NCBI GenBank assembly: GCA_934045075.1
Contig: OW203738.1
Span: 6,811,487-6,875,486 of the forward strand
Length of the DNA stretch: 64,000 bases
Direction of reading: 5' to 3'
Origin: Yponomeuta sedellus
Taxonomy: Eukaryota; Arthropoda; Insecta; Lepidoptera; Yponomeutidae
Positions 10,132 to 25,100 of this stretch are shown piece by piece. Each line of letters begins with the position of its first letter. Positions within the stretch are counted from its first letter, which is position 1. The notes under the pieces were generated by a model. The model searched no databases, was not told the origin of the DNA, and saw nothing but the letters and a program-made list of their open reading frames with translations. Made by a program: the position numbers and the translations under genes.

Positions 10132-13100
10132 GTGAGGCTGAATCTCAATAACTTCTTCCTGGTTGCTAATTCGTAACTGCTCCACTGTATGGTTTCGTCC
10201 GACGTAACCCACGCCGATGTTTTATAATAATTATGTAAACTCTGTTCTGCTCTTATGTAAACTTTGAAAAGACTAATTTTGCAGTATTTTTGTCCGTTTT
10301 TCTCCAAAATCATCTACGTTTTGAAATGGACACCTAGTTTAAATTGTAGCGTTAATTAAGCCGCAGTTTCTGCGCTACTTTGAATAAAACCTTTTCATTT
10401 CATTTCGATCATCCAAATTCACACATATTGTGACACTTCGAAAACGCCAAATTGGATGAGCCAATTCTCTTACGGAATAGATAGATACAGAACACTTTAA
10501 TGGACAATCAGAAAAAGTATAGGAGGGCTGGTCCCAAATTAGGATACCCTGTGCTATGGTCACCAAGAACATCACAATCGTGGAAGTGCACGTAGATTGA
10601 CGGTATTTGTACAAATATCTATCGGAAATCGAACCCACGATTTTGGCAGTCAAGCGTGTTACTAGTATAAAGAGTCAGAAAAACTACGGGTAGTTTTGTA
10701 CTACCCATGGAGTAATGGGAACTGGCCTGAGACAGCCGAATACGGGGAATGATACATCGACAAGAGTAGGTACAACTCGTTAATGCTAAGATGATGATGA
10801 TGTTATTTCTTATGTAATGTATTTTGTAATGTTTCGTGTGCAATAAAGAATAATAATAATAATAATGATGATCTGGATAAATATGGTAGAGTTTAGAGTA
10901 TCTTGTGGGCTGGGCGGACGAAGCTGTCAGGATGGTATAGGAGCTGGGTAGGCTTACTCCATCAACAAAACAATGTTCCAGACACATCAGCGTCCGAGTG
11001 GTCCCTTCACCCATCTAGTGTGAGTGAAGGTGCCACTGGACGCTGTATAAAGCATGGTATAAATCAGCCTTATATAATAATATCCTATGCTCGGAGTTTC
11101 TCTGAAGGATAGGATTCGTAACGAATGCATCCGACAGAGAACCAAAGTTCACGACACGACATAGCTCAGAGAGTCAGCAAGCTGAAGTGGCAGTGGGCTG
11201 GCCATATCTATCCAACCGTTGTAGTAAACGTGTTCTTGAGTGGAGACCGCGACTCGGCAAACGTAGGTAGTGTAGGACACCCTCCGACCAGGTGGGATGA
11301 CGATCTGCGAAAAACTGCCGGCAGATGCTGGATGCGGCAAGCTGAAGACAGGGCGCTATGGCGCTCATTAGGGGAGAGCTATGTCCAGCAGTGGACTACA
11401 TAATATAGCCTGAAGAATAATAAGAAGAAGAATATTTAAAATATCAAGAATTTTGTATATGTAATTTCATCCAAAACATGATATTAGTTCCGATTTCAGA
11501 GTTGGTCTCAATAATAGTTGGTATAGATGAAAAGAATAACCCCCTTATGTTATACCGGCCCTTTCTGCAACTGCTGCTCTGCTGAAGTCCATCGGGTTTG
11601 ATTGTGCTTGCAGAAGGTCTCATAAGCTGTCTATGTGGGTCCCACAGCGAGACAGGTTATCTTAGAAAAAATATGTTTGTCCTAAGCCACCAAAAATAGC
11701 TTGGTGATTTAGGACGAAAATAAATCTTTTGGTCCTAGAATTATTGACAATTAATGACTTAGTAATTCACCGTTAATGAGGGATTAATAACTGATAATAT
11801 CGTAGTTATAGCTAAACGTGCGTGTTAAAAATAAATTCGTTTTCATTTTCAGTTAAAATAACGCCTCTTAGGAAAAATATGTCTCTTAGGGCACTCTCAT
11901 GTGCGTTGTTAGTTTTGAAGTGTGTTTTTCAATGAGGTTAGTGCGATCCCTTCTTTGGCGGTAAATAAATGTTATTTCTTCTGATTTGTTAGTCTACTCC
12001 AATTTGGACAGAGTGCGTTAACCCGTTATCCCAGAAATCTAGTCCCATCAAACCCGGTTAACTGCGAGCCCGCCCAAGCTACCGATGCTAATATGTATGA
12101 AAATTCTAATAGCTCTAAGTAAGCCTATGTAGTTTGCATACCTGATAGGCGGCGACATCAGAGGGCTCGGCATTAGCTAAATAACTTACTTGTATGCCTG
12201 TCGCCCCGATAGTAAATTGCGATGCCATCCGGTTCCAATGTAATCATAATGTTTCGCTACGCAGTAGCTAAGCGCGATCAGTATGGGATAATTAATACTG
12301 ATTGGTATGCGCTGCGTGCGACGCGACGATGGTATGGAACCTTGTGATGAAATTCTGGAGCTGAGGCTTAGTGTGACTGTACCTCGTAAGGGGTTCACCC
12401 ACAGAATACCCCGGGAAACGCACTGAAACTGGCGTGGCATGTCAATACAATGCATATTATACATGTTGTATAATTACAAGGTTTTTTCCTTAAATATGTT
12501 GTTAATGGCTATTTTGGGTTCCGTCGTCAACAACGAACTCTTAGTTTCGCCATGTTTTTCTGTCCGCGGACGCACAGAGACGATAAGTAGGTACCAGAGA
12601 GCTGAACTTTGGCAAATATATACATGATATTACGCCAACAAAACGGTAGAATAAAACTATTTATTCATTTATTATTTACTCGCTTTGCCCCGTGGTGTTA
12701 CCCGCGGTTTATCTATTTTCCCATGGGAATAAGATGTTTTCCCGCAGTAAAAAGTAGCCTATGTGTTAATCCAGGGTGTCAGCTAACACCATACCAAATT
12801 ATATTAAAATTTTAGACGAGCTCACAAACTTTCGCCTTTATAATATTAGTGTGTGATGTGATTTAAGTATATTATGAAGAAAAATAACAAATTTCGTTCT
12901 ACGACTTTTGAGTTTTATTTGGCTCTTCATCAATGCGTCCAGGGCGTTCCTTGCCGGCCCTTCCACTTTCGAACAGTAGTATGTTACATTTGGGCATATC
13001 GAGCGGTGTGGCATCGTCGTTAGGGCAGCTAAATCAAAAGTCGCACCGACATCAGTTACTGTCGCGGCCCCTTTATTATAGCACCGGCTGTTCTCTCCCA

Positions 13101-16100
13101 TACGAGACACAATTTCACTACTACATAGCTGACGCAAAACTTGGGACTGTCACCGAGACTGGTAGCGGCGCCAAACTAGCGGGTAAACAGGGTTTAGTTT
13201 CGGATGGGCAGTAAAAGGGTATTTTAACTGATATTCATTAAACATAATACTTAGTGGCCCAGCTCCTTTCTCGCCCGCATATTTGCGTGGAATGTATAAC
13301 TGTAAAGTAAAGTAAAAATTATTTAAAAACCTATTTAGAGGCTAAAAAATTTTTAGCCTCTAAATAGGTTTTTAAATTTGTTCCTTGGCACGGGTTAGTG
13401 CATTAAATATAAAAATAGTGTAATCATGTGGGTACAGTGATATCGTTCCGATGTTAAACCTAACTGCAAAGTAGGTAGTCGGGGCTGTAAGTAATGCAAT
13501 TTGCTTAAGTCAGATGTCGCTGCCTGTACGTAATACAGAGAATATTGTAAAGAGGTTCGAAATTTCACTGATGCCGTGAGTCACCCATTGGCTCAATTGG
13601 TAGAGCGCTGGTACGGATAGCCAGAGGTTGCGGGTTCGAATCCCGGCATGGGTGAAATTTTTAGCCTCTAAATAGGTTTTTAAATTTGTTCCTTAGCACG
13701 GGTTAGTGCATTAAAAATAAAAATAGTGTAAAAAAATATTTATTTAGTAAAAGGCAATTGGCAGTGTACAGTGTCTGGTGGGCCCCACACTAGGTAAATC
13801 CTGTATCGTGGGCTCCCGTTTGTGAATTTCTAGTAGAAAGTGCCACTGAGGCAGGAAGAGTGTTGCACAAAAATTTAGATTAAACTTTGATATTTTAGTT
13901 AAACTACAGCTATAAACTAAAAGAAACTAAATTATTAAATTTTCCTCGTTATTGAGAAAAACCATTGTGTATAAAAGTAAAGGGGATACTTAACATATAT
14001 ACAATGATATTAAATGAATGAAGGTGCATAAATATGAATATGAATAAATATATAAAGTTATATACAGTTACCTAAGGTGTATGCATAAAGGTGTAGTATG
14101 TAGTTTATTATGTAGTATTGTGGGTTATATGTTTATATATGTTTATATGTAAATGATGTGTCATATTGATGTGTGTATAGTAGCTGTTCAGTGTCTAGGT
14201 ATGTTTGTGTGAGTAACCATCTCTTTATTATTGTTTTTGTCTCGTGGTATATTTTGTCTCTTATGTCACAGAATTTTAAAATACGGTTATATAGAAATGG
14301 ATGTAAAAACTTTCCGAATCTTTGGGTAAAGGTGGTTTTTACGTAAGGTACTTTAATTTTGTAAAATCCTTCTGGATTTTGTTGTTTGTTCTACTGTACT
14401 TGAGTGACGAACATTCAAAATCTAAGCATTTCTACGTTTAGAATTCCAGTGGGATATTAGCTTTGTTGAGGGAGTTATAAAGCGACTTGGGAAACCGAAC
14501 TAATTCTACTTTTGTGCTTTCAGATATATCGGTGTGCTGCAGCAAAGCCTTTGGAGGATGCAGGAATGTCTGCGAGAAGGTATGTTCAGTCTACACTTTA
14601 GCCCGTTATGGTTATTTCCGTTTTTCTTCGGTAGAGTTTATACTGAGAATTTAATTTTGTATTTTTTTTCAATTCTTATAGTGTATCCACGTTACGGTGT
14701 AAACTAAAATAATCCTAAAAGTGAAGGAAAATATCGTGAGGTAGGTTTCCTCACGATGTCTGTGGTGTTCAAATACCTCAGCTCTTGAAATTAACAGTTC
14801 GCGGTAAGCACCTGTGGTAATTAGGCCCATACTTTATCTCTGAGAGAAGGCCTGTGCCCCACAGTGGGAGGTTAATAGACTACTTAAAAATGCTTATGAA
14901 GTTGGTACCACAATAAAATAAAAAAAAACCAAGGCCAAGTGCGAGTCAGACTCGCGCAGCGAGGGTTCCGTACAAACCTGTATTAAAGACCTGAGTATTT
15001 GGTATGAATTTCAATTTAATACCTCTACGCGTTTATGAGGAAATGGGTAGTAAGTTTAAAATTATTAAAAAAAATATATTATGAGATGTAACTAAAAATT
15101 TATGGTTTTCGTAATTTTTCCTTTATCTATGCTATAAGACGTTGCTTCGTACCAAATTTCAAGATTCTGAGTTCACGGGAAGCACCCTGTAGGTTTTGAT
15201 TCCCTTGCAAGTGTCGAAAATTTGCGGCATAAACGGCTGTATCTTTTGATTGCGTTTGCTTAGAAGTTTGATTTTTTCACAGCTTCAAGGGACAGTAGAC
15301 CTGAGTAATTGATATAAATTTCAGATTCATACCTCCACGCGTTCCTGAGAAAAATGGTCTTGACAGACGGACGGACGGACGGACAGACGGACAACAAAGT
15401 GATCCTATAAGGGTTCCGTTTTTTCCTTTTGAGGTACGGAACCCTAAAAAGAATTGAGTATCAATACCCAAAATAAACGTTTTTTCGCCGTTTTTTGGCA
15501 TGACTGTGGGACTTATTAGTACTAAATAAAAAACTACTGCCAAACGCGGAATCGGATCCCTCGCTGCGCAAGTCCGACTCGCACTTGGCCGGTTTATTTT
15601 GTAGTCTCGAACATTTAAGATTTATCTCTAAGCATTTAAGACTTATTTTAGTTTGTTGCGTCCGCACGTTGCGGTTGAATGGAGATGTCCCATAACGATT
15701 CACTGATACCGATACTGTTGCGAAAGTTTTCCCTGAGTTTAGCAACTCAGGGAAAACCGAAACTTGTAGGTTTCCGTTTTCCCTGAGTAAAAGCTGTTTT
15801 TTGTCTACAATTTTTTGCACTTTGCAGCCGGTCACTGACAAAGTGTAGTTGGTGGTCATATATTATTGCAAGATTTTGTAGTTGGAAATCATATATAATT
15901 TAGTCTTCATTACTAAAACAAACGCTACAGCTACCACTAAAGAGACTGTAAATTCCTTGAACATAGATGTAAGAATACGATTGGGTATAGTTAGTGATTG
16001 TTAGCGAAAATAGTACGAGGACTCTGGTCGCACATATTGGTCGACTAGTGTTGGCGAAATGCCTTTACAGCTCCGTTCACCTCCTGTAGTTACTCGTATG

Positions 16101-19100
16101 AATACTAACGCGGTGACTAGGGGGACGAAGCATGCAGCCGCGCCAGATATTGTCTTATCGCCGATGAGATGCCTCCGTGTCCAGCGTGTGACCGTGTCAC
16201 CGCTGCCACGTTCGCATTTGCTATTCCGACACGACTTGGCTTTGAACCACAAAACACAGTATGGCTAAAAGGTCCGCTTACATTCGTCTCTCTGGGCCCC
16301 CTTCCTAAGCACAAGCCCTTATTCCGCGCGTGATTATAGACATAAACTTGCGGTGTCATGTTCAGAGCCTAGATTGCATGAACATGGAGATTTAATTTCG
16401 TTGCTGCTCCAAGTCTATATACGCGCGCAAATACATCGAACCTTCTAGGCGTCAATGGTATGAAAAACGCAGCAATGCAGGAACAGAATCGAGGCATAGG
16501 GCTGAAATTTTAACACCTCCCTGTTGAAGGAAAATTGTTTACTAATTTTCTGTTAGAAAATTAGATAATCCAAGGACGATTAATTACTTCTTTAGCATTG
16601 TAAGTTAACTACTGTTTCCTACTGTTTTGGAGCAGTTTAAATCACCGATAGCTTTGGTCTATTGCAATTAAGATTTGATTTGAATCGCCGTCTTAATTGT
16701 TAAGGCGTTCTGTACATCTTATATTTTGTGATGCTGATCCGTAGAATGCCAATCGTTCCCACAACCGATCGAAATTTCTCAGTGAAAAACCTCACTCAAT
16801 GGACAAATTAATCAGATTTATTGCTTCCGTAGAACTTTCGTTTGACTTTCAAAGTGTCTCTCAATTTAAAAAGAAATACGATATTTGCTTTGGAAACAGG
16901 AAGCATCCTTCGATGAGACATACGATCAAAGTTCTCCAAGTCACGTTTGACGAAGAGATATCTTTTGAAAGATAAGAGTGCGTTTTGACACTAGCGTCAT
17001 AAAATGTTGTATTTTGATAACCATCGCAACACCTCACGAGTAGGGAAACAAAAACGGTTATATAATCGAAAATAAATTTGAAACTTGCATCAAAGAATCT
17101 GCTATGCACTGACGATATTTCGTAACAATTGATAGAAACCATTTATCGCTATCTTTTAGCGTGACTAGGCAAAGCTTACATATTATAATTGGAAATCTTT
17201 TTCCTGGTTGTGCAATTAAGTGTAGGTACTCTATATCTGTCTATCTTTATCCTTAAAATTCCAGACGAACGGATATGGCATGGAGCTTACCGAACCCGAT
17301 GTCCGGCCCGTACCAAGTTCGCTCGTCTATTAATAGTGTAAGGTGACAATTACGTTTTGTCCGCAAGATTACTCATACAATCATAAGTCATACATAACCC
17401 ACGCAAACCGATAGAGACTACTAACTCATCCCCGGCGATATGGCGGCGATATATATGCAGGCAACGTCGCGGGAAGGAAGCGACCGTCACGCCCCTAACG
17501 AGACGGAATTAAATACAAATGTCTTTAATCAGTTAAGTCTATAGTTTCCGAGGATCCCCTTACTGGCTGTGTTTTAATCATGCACGTTGTTCTATTTCTC
17601 AGCTGGTGATAGATTAGTGAAGGATCGGGTTCCAAACGTATGTGGATAAAGGTCCATCCACATTACAATGAGCCAGAGACGTGCGGGCGGGCGGTCCGAT
17701 TTCAAACTAAAATAATTCTTAAATTCTTTAAAACTAGACTCTACCGGAATTTAACACGAAAGCACGTTACATGTTAGTTCGCATCTTCGTTCACCATCAG
17801 ACGTAACTGGGGTCAAGTGTCAAACTATCCTAATTTAAAAAAACTTACTAACTTAGAGAAAACATACAAAGAGCAAAAAAAGCCCGTCGCCCGTGATTGT
17901 TTGCCGCCCGTCGGCCGCACGTGGCCGGGATTTTTTGCGTTTGTGAAGTTATAGTAGTAATACCACTCTCTAACTGTGAAGGAAAACATCGTGATGAAAC
18001 CTGAGTGTCTGAGGTGTACACATACCTCTGCGCTTGAAATCGCCAATCCGCTGTGGGCACCCGTGGTGGTTAAGCCCATACTCTCTTTCTAAGTAACGGC
18101 GTGAGCCCTACAGTGGGATGTCTATAGGCTTCGTTTATTTTTAATTTAATGTGACCTAACCTAATCTTTAACACTCGCACGTCACCGGTCCGTTTTAATG
18201 TCGATAGTCCTTAAATGCGCGTGACTTTCGTAAATCTCTACATGCGTGCAGATGGTAATTCTATCGGTGATAATGAGTAAATTTATAGTATGTATAAGCT
18301 TAATTCCGGATCACTTACTTGATTACGTTAATATTGTGTGGTTCTTACGGATGTTTTAGTAGGTATATTAATGGTTTTAAATATATTAAAATCAATCAAC
18401 TCTCTCAGAGAGAAGGCCTGTGCCCTGGTTTTGGATGTTTATACGCTACTGCCAAAAAATCACAGCCAAGATGAGCAAATACACAAACATAAGATAGCTT
18501 AATTAGTCGCGTTGTAAGTTAAACACTACTTTTTATATATATTTGCATCCCGCAATTAGAAACAACTGAACTTCAACATTAATCTCGATTAAATATTACA
18601 AAAGTAAATTCAAGATTGAAAAGACGTCCTAAGACTCAGCAGCCGATGCTGCCGTCTCTTTTAATTAATTTATGAGTAAAATCTTCGCATTTCTTGGAGG
18701 TTTCCTTTTAAGTGTCAGATTCAAAGATTTTGCGGTACCATACGGAGCTTGTCAGCTTAAATATAGTCACATTTCAGATTTCAAACATACTACGGTAACA
18801 ATAATTGTGAAATAACTGAATTAAAGAGTAAGACTAGCAAGTAAATTATGATAATTTACTTGCTAGTCATATCATCATCAACCCATTATGTCCCCACCGA
18901 GGAGCACTGGTCTCTTCCCTAAGGAAGGTATAGGCTATACTCCACCACGGGGGCCAAGTCCGGATTGAGGCTCGCAAAACTAGTGGCAGGTCAGGCAGGA
19001 AAAACAATTTTCAGATTTTGCGTTCTACAACCCAGTTATAAATAAACACTCTAGTGTAGTCCATCAGTTATGTAACATAGATATTACTCCAAAAACAGAA

Positions 19101-22100
19101 AAAAAGAATTGCATGTGATGTGTGTGTAGCCTCTTTAGGTAGACCGATATCATAACAAAGTTTGCCTCACAAACACTTTCAAACTAACTAAAGTTTCAAA
19201 GTAACTAAATTGCCACGAATTCCACTCTCCGCCGAGAACTATAATAACTTTAAAATTAGAACAAATTTCGTACAGAATTTCAGAATGGGATCCACTAATA
19301 AAACGAGCAGCCGGTCCGTCTTCCGAATACATTTTGACTGCCTCTAATTATAATGAAGTCGAACAATCCCAGAGGGAGACGTTGCTAACGCACTCCATCC
19401 GGTAATTTTTAATGTCGCACTGTGGCAGTCAGTCTAAATAAAGACTCTCTTGTAACTTGTTCAACCCACTATTAGCTCTGTACTTAACCCTTTCTAAATG
19501 GTCTTGTTAAGGATTAATTGAGAGTACTTTCTCTGTAGATAATAACAAAGTCGACGGTTAAAACGTAAGTACTAGGCTGGCATTTCAATAATAGATCTAA
19601 ATCGTTTCATTTCAATGACAATAACCGCTAATTTAGAACATGTGTAGAGCGACATAGATGTTAGAATTCAATGGAAGGTAGAAGGGTATACATTTTCCGT
19701 AGTGCTTTCCAGAGGTAATTGTGGGTGGTAGCAAAGACGTGTTAATATAGAATTAAGAGTAACCAGCGCCAACGATGTTTGTGTAGGTGAAGAGAATATT
19801 GGAAAAAGTAGGCGGAGAAGGAATAAGTGGATGTGTATATAAATAAATACTAAGTGGTAACTCTACCAGCGCGGGTACTTTGATACTTTATTGACTTAAA
19901 TCCGGACTAACTTACTGGATTTTATCTTACTTGGATTTAAGTCAATACTGTGTAGTGCTTACGGAAGTTTTAGTTCAAAACCCTTGATACTTCTGTGCCT
20001 GTTTCGTCTTTGATACTAATGAAAATAACATGCATGCGGCATAATGATACAGCTTTCAGCGCAAACTGGGGAAAACCTGTGAAGGAGTGCTAGAGTCGGA
20101 ATTATCTCTGCATAGTTTATTACTTAGAGGGTGGGGGTTTGTTTGCCATGGAATAGACGAATCTAACAATGATTGTGAGTTATTAAAGGTTTTATAAAAA
20201 AATACCCAAAAGTGGCGTGCGAGCAATTACTAATAAATAAATGAATTGAAAGAGATTTGTCAGGATCGTGACAAGTGGCAAACTCTGGTCTCCGGGATAC
20301 ATGCGCAATTTTTTTTTTAAATTACATAAATAAGAACATATTGTTAGAGATATATAGAGATTCTTTCTATATTTTCACAACAAACCAAAAAAAAAAGATA
20401 GTAACAAAACCGATACAAAACAGTAGTATTATTATTGGTAGTAATTTAAGCTCGCATTCCCATTCGGTAAAGAAATGACCCAAATTTTCTTTTGAAATGC
20501 GACCACGTTTTGCCATTTTCCGATCGTAATGCCAATCGTAATACTTGGAAGGTAAAAAATCACCAAATATGTGAACAAAAACCGAGTTCCTTCCCTATTT
20601 CTAGGTTACAAACATCATAAATCATCCCGTTCCCAATTCCATCCTACTTGCCTCTATCTCAAGATAGACTTATACAGAGGACTCACTAATATTTTATCCA
20701 AAGCTCGACGAGCTAGTTTATATAAGCATTCTTTATAGATTGTCAAAACTATTGACGTGCTCATAACGGATTTCATTTCTAAATGAAATCCGTTATGATT
20801 TCATTTAGAAATGAAATCCGTTATGTTATGATTTCATTTCTAAAATCAATCTACTGTACTCGCAGTGATTATCATTAGTATAGGTGATGTTTGTAACATT
20901 TGGTTTTTACATGAGTTCAAGCCTTCTACAAAATATCTGTCCAAGACACTATAGCGTCTGAGTGTCACTCACGTCACTTCACATCTATTATCGAGGCCTA
21001 TGTAACCGAGAGTAATAGAATAAAATTGAAAAATGTTTATTTATTACGCACAAAACAATTCTTAAAGACAGGTTAACAACCAAAGAAATACATAGTCATT
21101 GTGAAACTGAAAGCTTGCTTAACTACGTTGATGTGTGTCATGGCAAAAAAATCTGAACCAGACTCAACATTTAGGATAGATTTAAGAGACCTGCCCTATA
21201 TTACGAGGACCAAATCCTGAGCGATTCCAAACGCCTGTCAAATTCCATACTGATTGTTATAGCAAACGTCAGGATTTGTACAGGATTTGGTGCGCATATT
21301 TCCTGAGCTTCTTTTGTGAAAGATTTTGCCCCTCCTGTCTGTATCTCCCGTCACTTTAACAGAGCTGAACTTCCATCCCTTTCTAGGCCTGTTTAGTGCC
21401 TCGATCCCCGTCCGTATTGAGATCGCGCATCGCGTGCGCTGTGGCACAATTTACGAAGTGCCAGCGACACTTGTGCCGACTGCGTCCCGTCCAACTTTGA
21501 CAGCTGATGGGCCGCGAAAAACGTAGTGGCTCGTAAAATAGATGTGTTTGGCTAGATCCCATGAGGGTCGTTGTATTGTAAACAAATGAATAAATCGTCC
21601 AGGGAGCTTTTCTAGGCGTAAATCATAATATGTAGACTTTCATGTTATTAGATCAAAAATGAAGGAAAACACCGTTAAGAACAGCGCTTGAAGTTGCCCG
21701 TCCATACTGTCTTTTGCTTTAACAGAAGGTCTGTGTCCTGCGGAATATCTATTTATGGCCTACTTTTGTTATGTGGGTATGCAATGTATTTATTTTTAAA
21801 AGTACATCTGAACTTTGCCTACCGTAGTTTACTCGTAGTTAGTAAGCTTGTGTATTATGTAAGCCCGCATCCCGTCGAGTGACTTGATGTTCAACCACCT
21901 TTATTTGTGTAGATATCATCTATGACTGCTGAAGAAATTATTTTGATTAATTGGGTAGGCATAAATAAGAAAGATTTAGAAGATTGATTGTGTGATTGTA
22001 ACTCTTGATTAGGGAATTTGAAGAACTAATAACCTGTGGCCCTAGGTGCAGTTCTTGATGCAAGAATCTCACCATCCCGGCTCAAATGGCGGGCGTTGAA

Positions 22101-25100
22101 AGAAGCAACTAATCTCGCAGGTGGGCAGAAGCACCTCTTGTGTAGGTACAAGATCTATTTAGATCCGGATATACCTGATTTGCTTGTACAGAAGAGGTAT
22201 TCCCGAACCTTTGGATTTTCCTTAGTCCCTTGTCTCTTGGAGCGGTAGTAGCTTAGTAGGTAGAACCATGGTCTCGCAAGCGAGAGCCCCAGGTTCGATC
22301 CCCAGTGCGGGCATGTACCAATGTCTTTGTTTAATGCAATACCACACGCTAACGGTGAAGGAAAACATCGTGAGGAAACCCGCGGCTTGGTTGGCTCCGC
22401 ACGTATTGACTAGTCTTTCCTGTGGGCTAGGCCGACTAAGCTGTCAGGATGGTATAGGTGCTGGGCAAGCCTACACCATCTACAAAACCATGTCCCAGGC
22501 ACTACAGCATCGGAGTGGTCCCTTCACCCATCTAGTGTGTGTGAAGATGCCACTGGACGCTCGCTGTATAAATCTCATTACGTAGATGCAAAAAATGCAA
22601 ATATATATATTATTTTTTTTACGTAGCCTCGTTTGTGTCCCACTGCTGGGCAAAGGCCGTAGTAATTGTAGTAAATTTCTACCGCCTAGCATGCATGCCG
22701 ATTCTTCCTTGTGGCGTGTCGTGGTGGAGGCCTTTTATTGTAACAGTGTAAACCTTACACGCTTTTCGATATTTCTTTCATTCTGTCCCATAATATTGAA
22801 ATAAAAATGTAAAATTACTTCACCTATTCTAGATTTCTTTTGGATTATCTATCACTTGCTACTTCACCTTTTCACGAAATACTACTGACAATTTTTACTT
22901 AGTACCTAATAATCTATTTCCTGTTTATTCTGATCAGTTTTGAAATAAACACAGTGCTCTTAAAGTCATATATTTCACATATTTTATTATTTACCTTTAC
23001 CGCAAGACCCCTTTCGCTATGACCAGCAGTAGACAAACAACAATGATGACATTTTCGCCAACGCCTCGACAAAATAGGTGCCTTTTTTCGGTTACGTATC
23101 AAGACTAGTGATTCAGTTACGTATTATTTTATTCGAAGTAACGTCGACTTATTATAAAGTGCCTGAAAATTATGGTCGTCTGAAGTATTCGTAATTCAAT
23201 TGCCTACTAATTAGTCCCTAAAAGCAATTAGTCCTCTTTGAAACCGATTTGTAGTAGTAAAAACTTCCTGTAAAGCGCTGAGTGGACGTTCCTAATGAAT
23301 ATTTGATTCCGGTAGTTTTAGTTTTTTGTCCGCTATAAGGCAATTAACGGGAACCCTTTAGTATCGATGTTTTGGGAGCAACTTCCGCGCCGGGAGGGCG
23401 GCCGCGGCCGGCTGGCCGGAATAGTTCAAAGAGGTCGGTCCGCTTTGAAGCGTGTCACTTTGTCGCGGTCGCGTTGCCAGCTGAATAAACGCTAGAATAA
23501 TTAGTACATCCGCGAGTAGACGAAAAATAAGAGTATACCAACAACAACAGTGACCGAAAATAATGCAAATAAAACTGTTCAATAGAGTAAAGAACACATT
23601 GTGGTACATCCAAAACATGTTGAATTTAGAGTGGGTATGCTAGGATTTCGTACCTCCTAAGAAAAAAAAGGAACTTCTATCTAGGATGGCCTAAGGTTCG
23701 TCCGTCTATATGTCTGTCAAAGACCAGTGTTTTTCAGGAACGGGTAGAGCTATAAAATGAGTGTCGAAGGAAGCCTGTTGTATGAAAAAGTAATCTAGGC
23801 CTAGACTTAGGTGCACGCAATAAAAAGACATGGCCTTTTAAGTTAAATATTTTGAACCAGCAAACAGTTTTTTTTTGTAATAACTAATTAACAGTTAAAA
23901 AAATTATGCTCTTTCATTACTCCACAACTCTTACTTCTTACTAAATTACACGTTTTAGGGCAACGGGAAGTACCCTAAGGGTTTGATGTGTGATCTGATC
24001 ACTCATATCTAGCTACTTTCGCTATCGTCTAAGGGTACATTTAAAGACAAAAACGGAAATGGTGAACGGTGAATGGTGAACGAGAATGGTGGTGAAATGG
24101 TGGTGGTTTTTGTCTCTAAATGTACACACGTTTACCCTTAATAAAAAAAATGTAATTACAAACTTTGCACTTGAGTTCTATGTTAGAACACACACACAGA
24201 CATGATGCTAGCGTTACTTTCATAATAGTTCGTTCGGAATCCTAAGGCCGCGAGGACTACTCACATTTGTCCGGTTTACCCATGAAAACTATCACTATCT
24301 TTAATTTACCGACATATGACAATTGGTTATTTCAATTTTATTGTCCGACGTGACTGCGTGACAATCACAGCGGCCGCGGGTTCCTGGAGGGCGGCAAGCA
24401 CGCCGGGAATTCCGAGCAGGCACCGGACACTCGCTGACAAAATGCCTCTCAATGGTGCTCCCTCTAAAATATTTTGTGAGACCTGCGCCACCTTGATTAC
24501 GTAACTTTTCACGTATACATCTGCGTGCGAAACCGGGATGTTTTCTTAGATTAGACTAAATCAGAACTCTTTATTGTACATACTAGAAAATAAAATACAT
24601 TAAAAGGCTTACATATCTAAGTTTTGCCGTATACAATTGGCGGTCATATCGCTAAAAGCAAAGCTAATCTTAAAAAAGCTCATCTCTTCCAGACAACCTT
24701 AGCTCTGCCATATAGATATGAAACGTAATATGTATCACATAATTATGATGGATGCCGCATTTCAGTGCATATGTGATGCGTGAAACTGATATTGCGGCAC
24801 ATAATTTTACGACACAGTCCCGGAGATATTTCGTTTTTGCACATACGTGTATACGTGAAAAGTTACTTAATTATGGCGCTGATGGATGAAACAATGGCAG
24901 GAGGAATTCTATTTACTTAATGATATCTGATATGTCGTTATCGTTATCAACCCTTGTATCTGATATGTGAGAAATAAATAATGTTCATCTTTATCAATTA
25001 CAATTACATGGTTGTTTGTATTCATTAAGGGTTTTGCCAATAGTCATCAACGCCTGATCAACCGTATATTGCACAACCTTTTTTGTGCAATATACGGTTG

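Larger units (their letters stand above)
10132..14523 (+). other. RECK intron 1 (4.4 kb), repeat-filled
   Basis: The intron runs GTGAGG to TTTCAG. It contains SINE and LINE fragments (10508-11440), a Helitron-like or LINE-related segment on the minus strand near 12650-12855 (ending aatattataaaggcgaaag when read in reverse), and the family A SINE at 13323-13735. The remaining sequence, including 11441-12480 and 13740-14500, shows no gene. Confidence 0.8.

Noticed and set aside
10619..11014. 131-codon minus-strand frame
   Set aside because: It crosses the boundaries of two different SINE fragments and a microsatellite, so it cannot be one gene.
15461..15859. 132-codon minus-strand frame
   Set aside because: It starts in unique DNA and runs into the TIR element at 14933-15590; no family likeness and no splice logic.
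22268..22585. 105-codon open frame
   Set aside because: It coincides with a tRNA-derived SINE; the same sequence at 10893 and 57150 has different frames.
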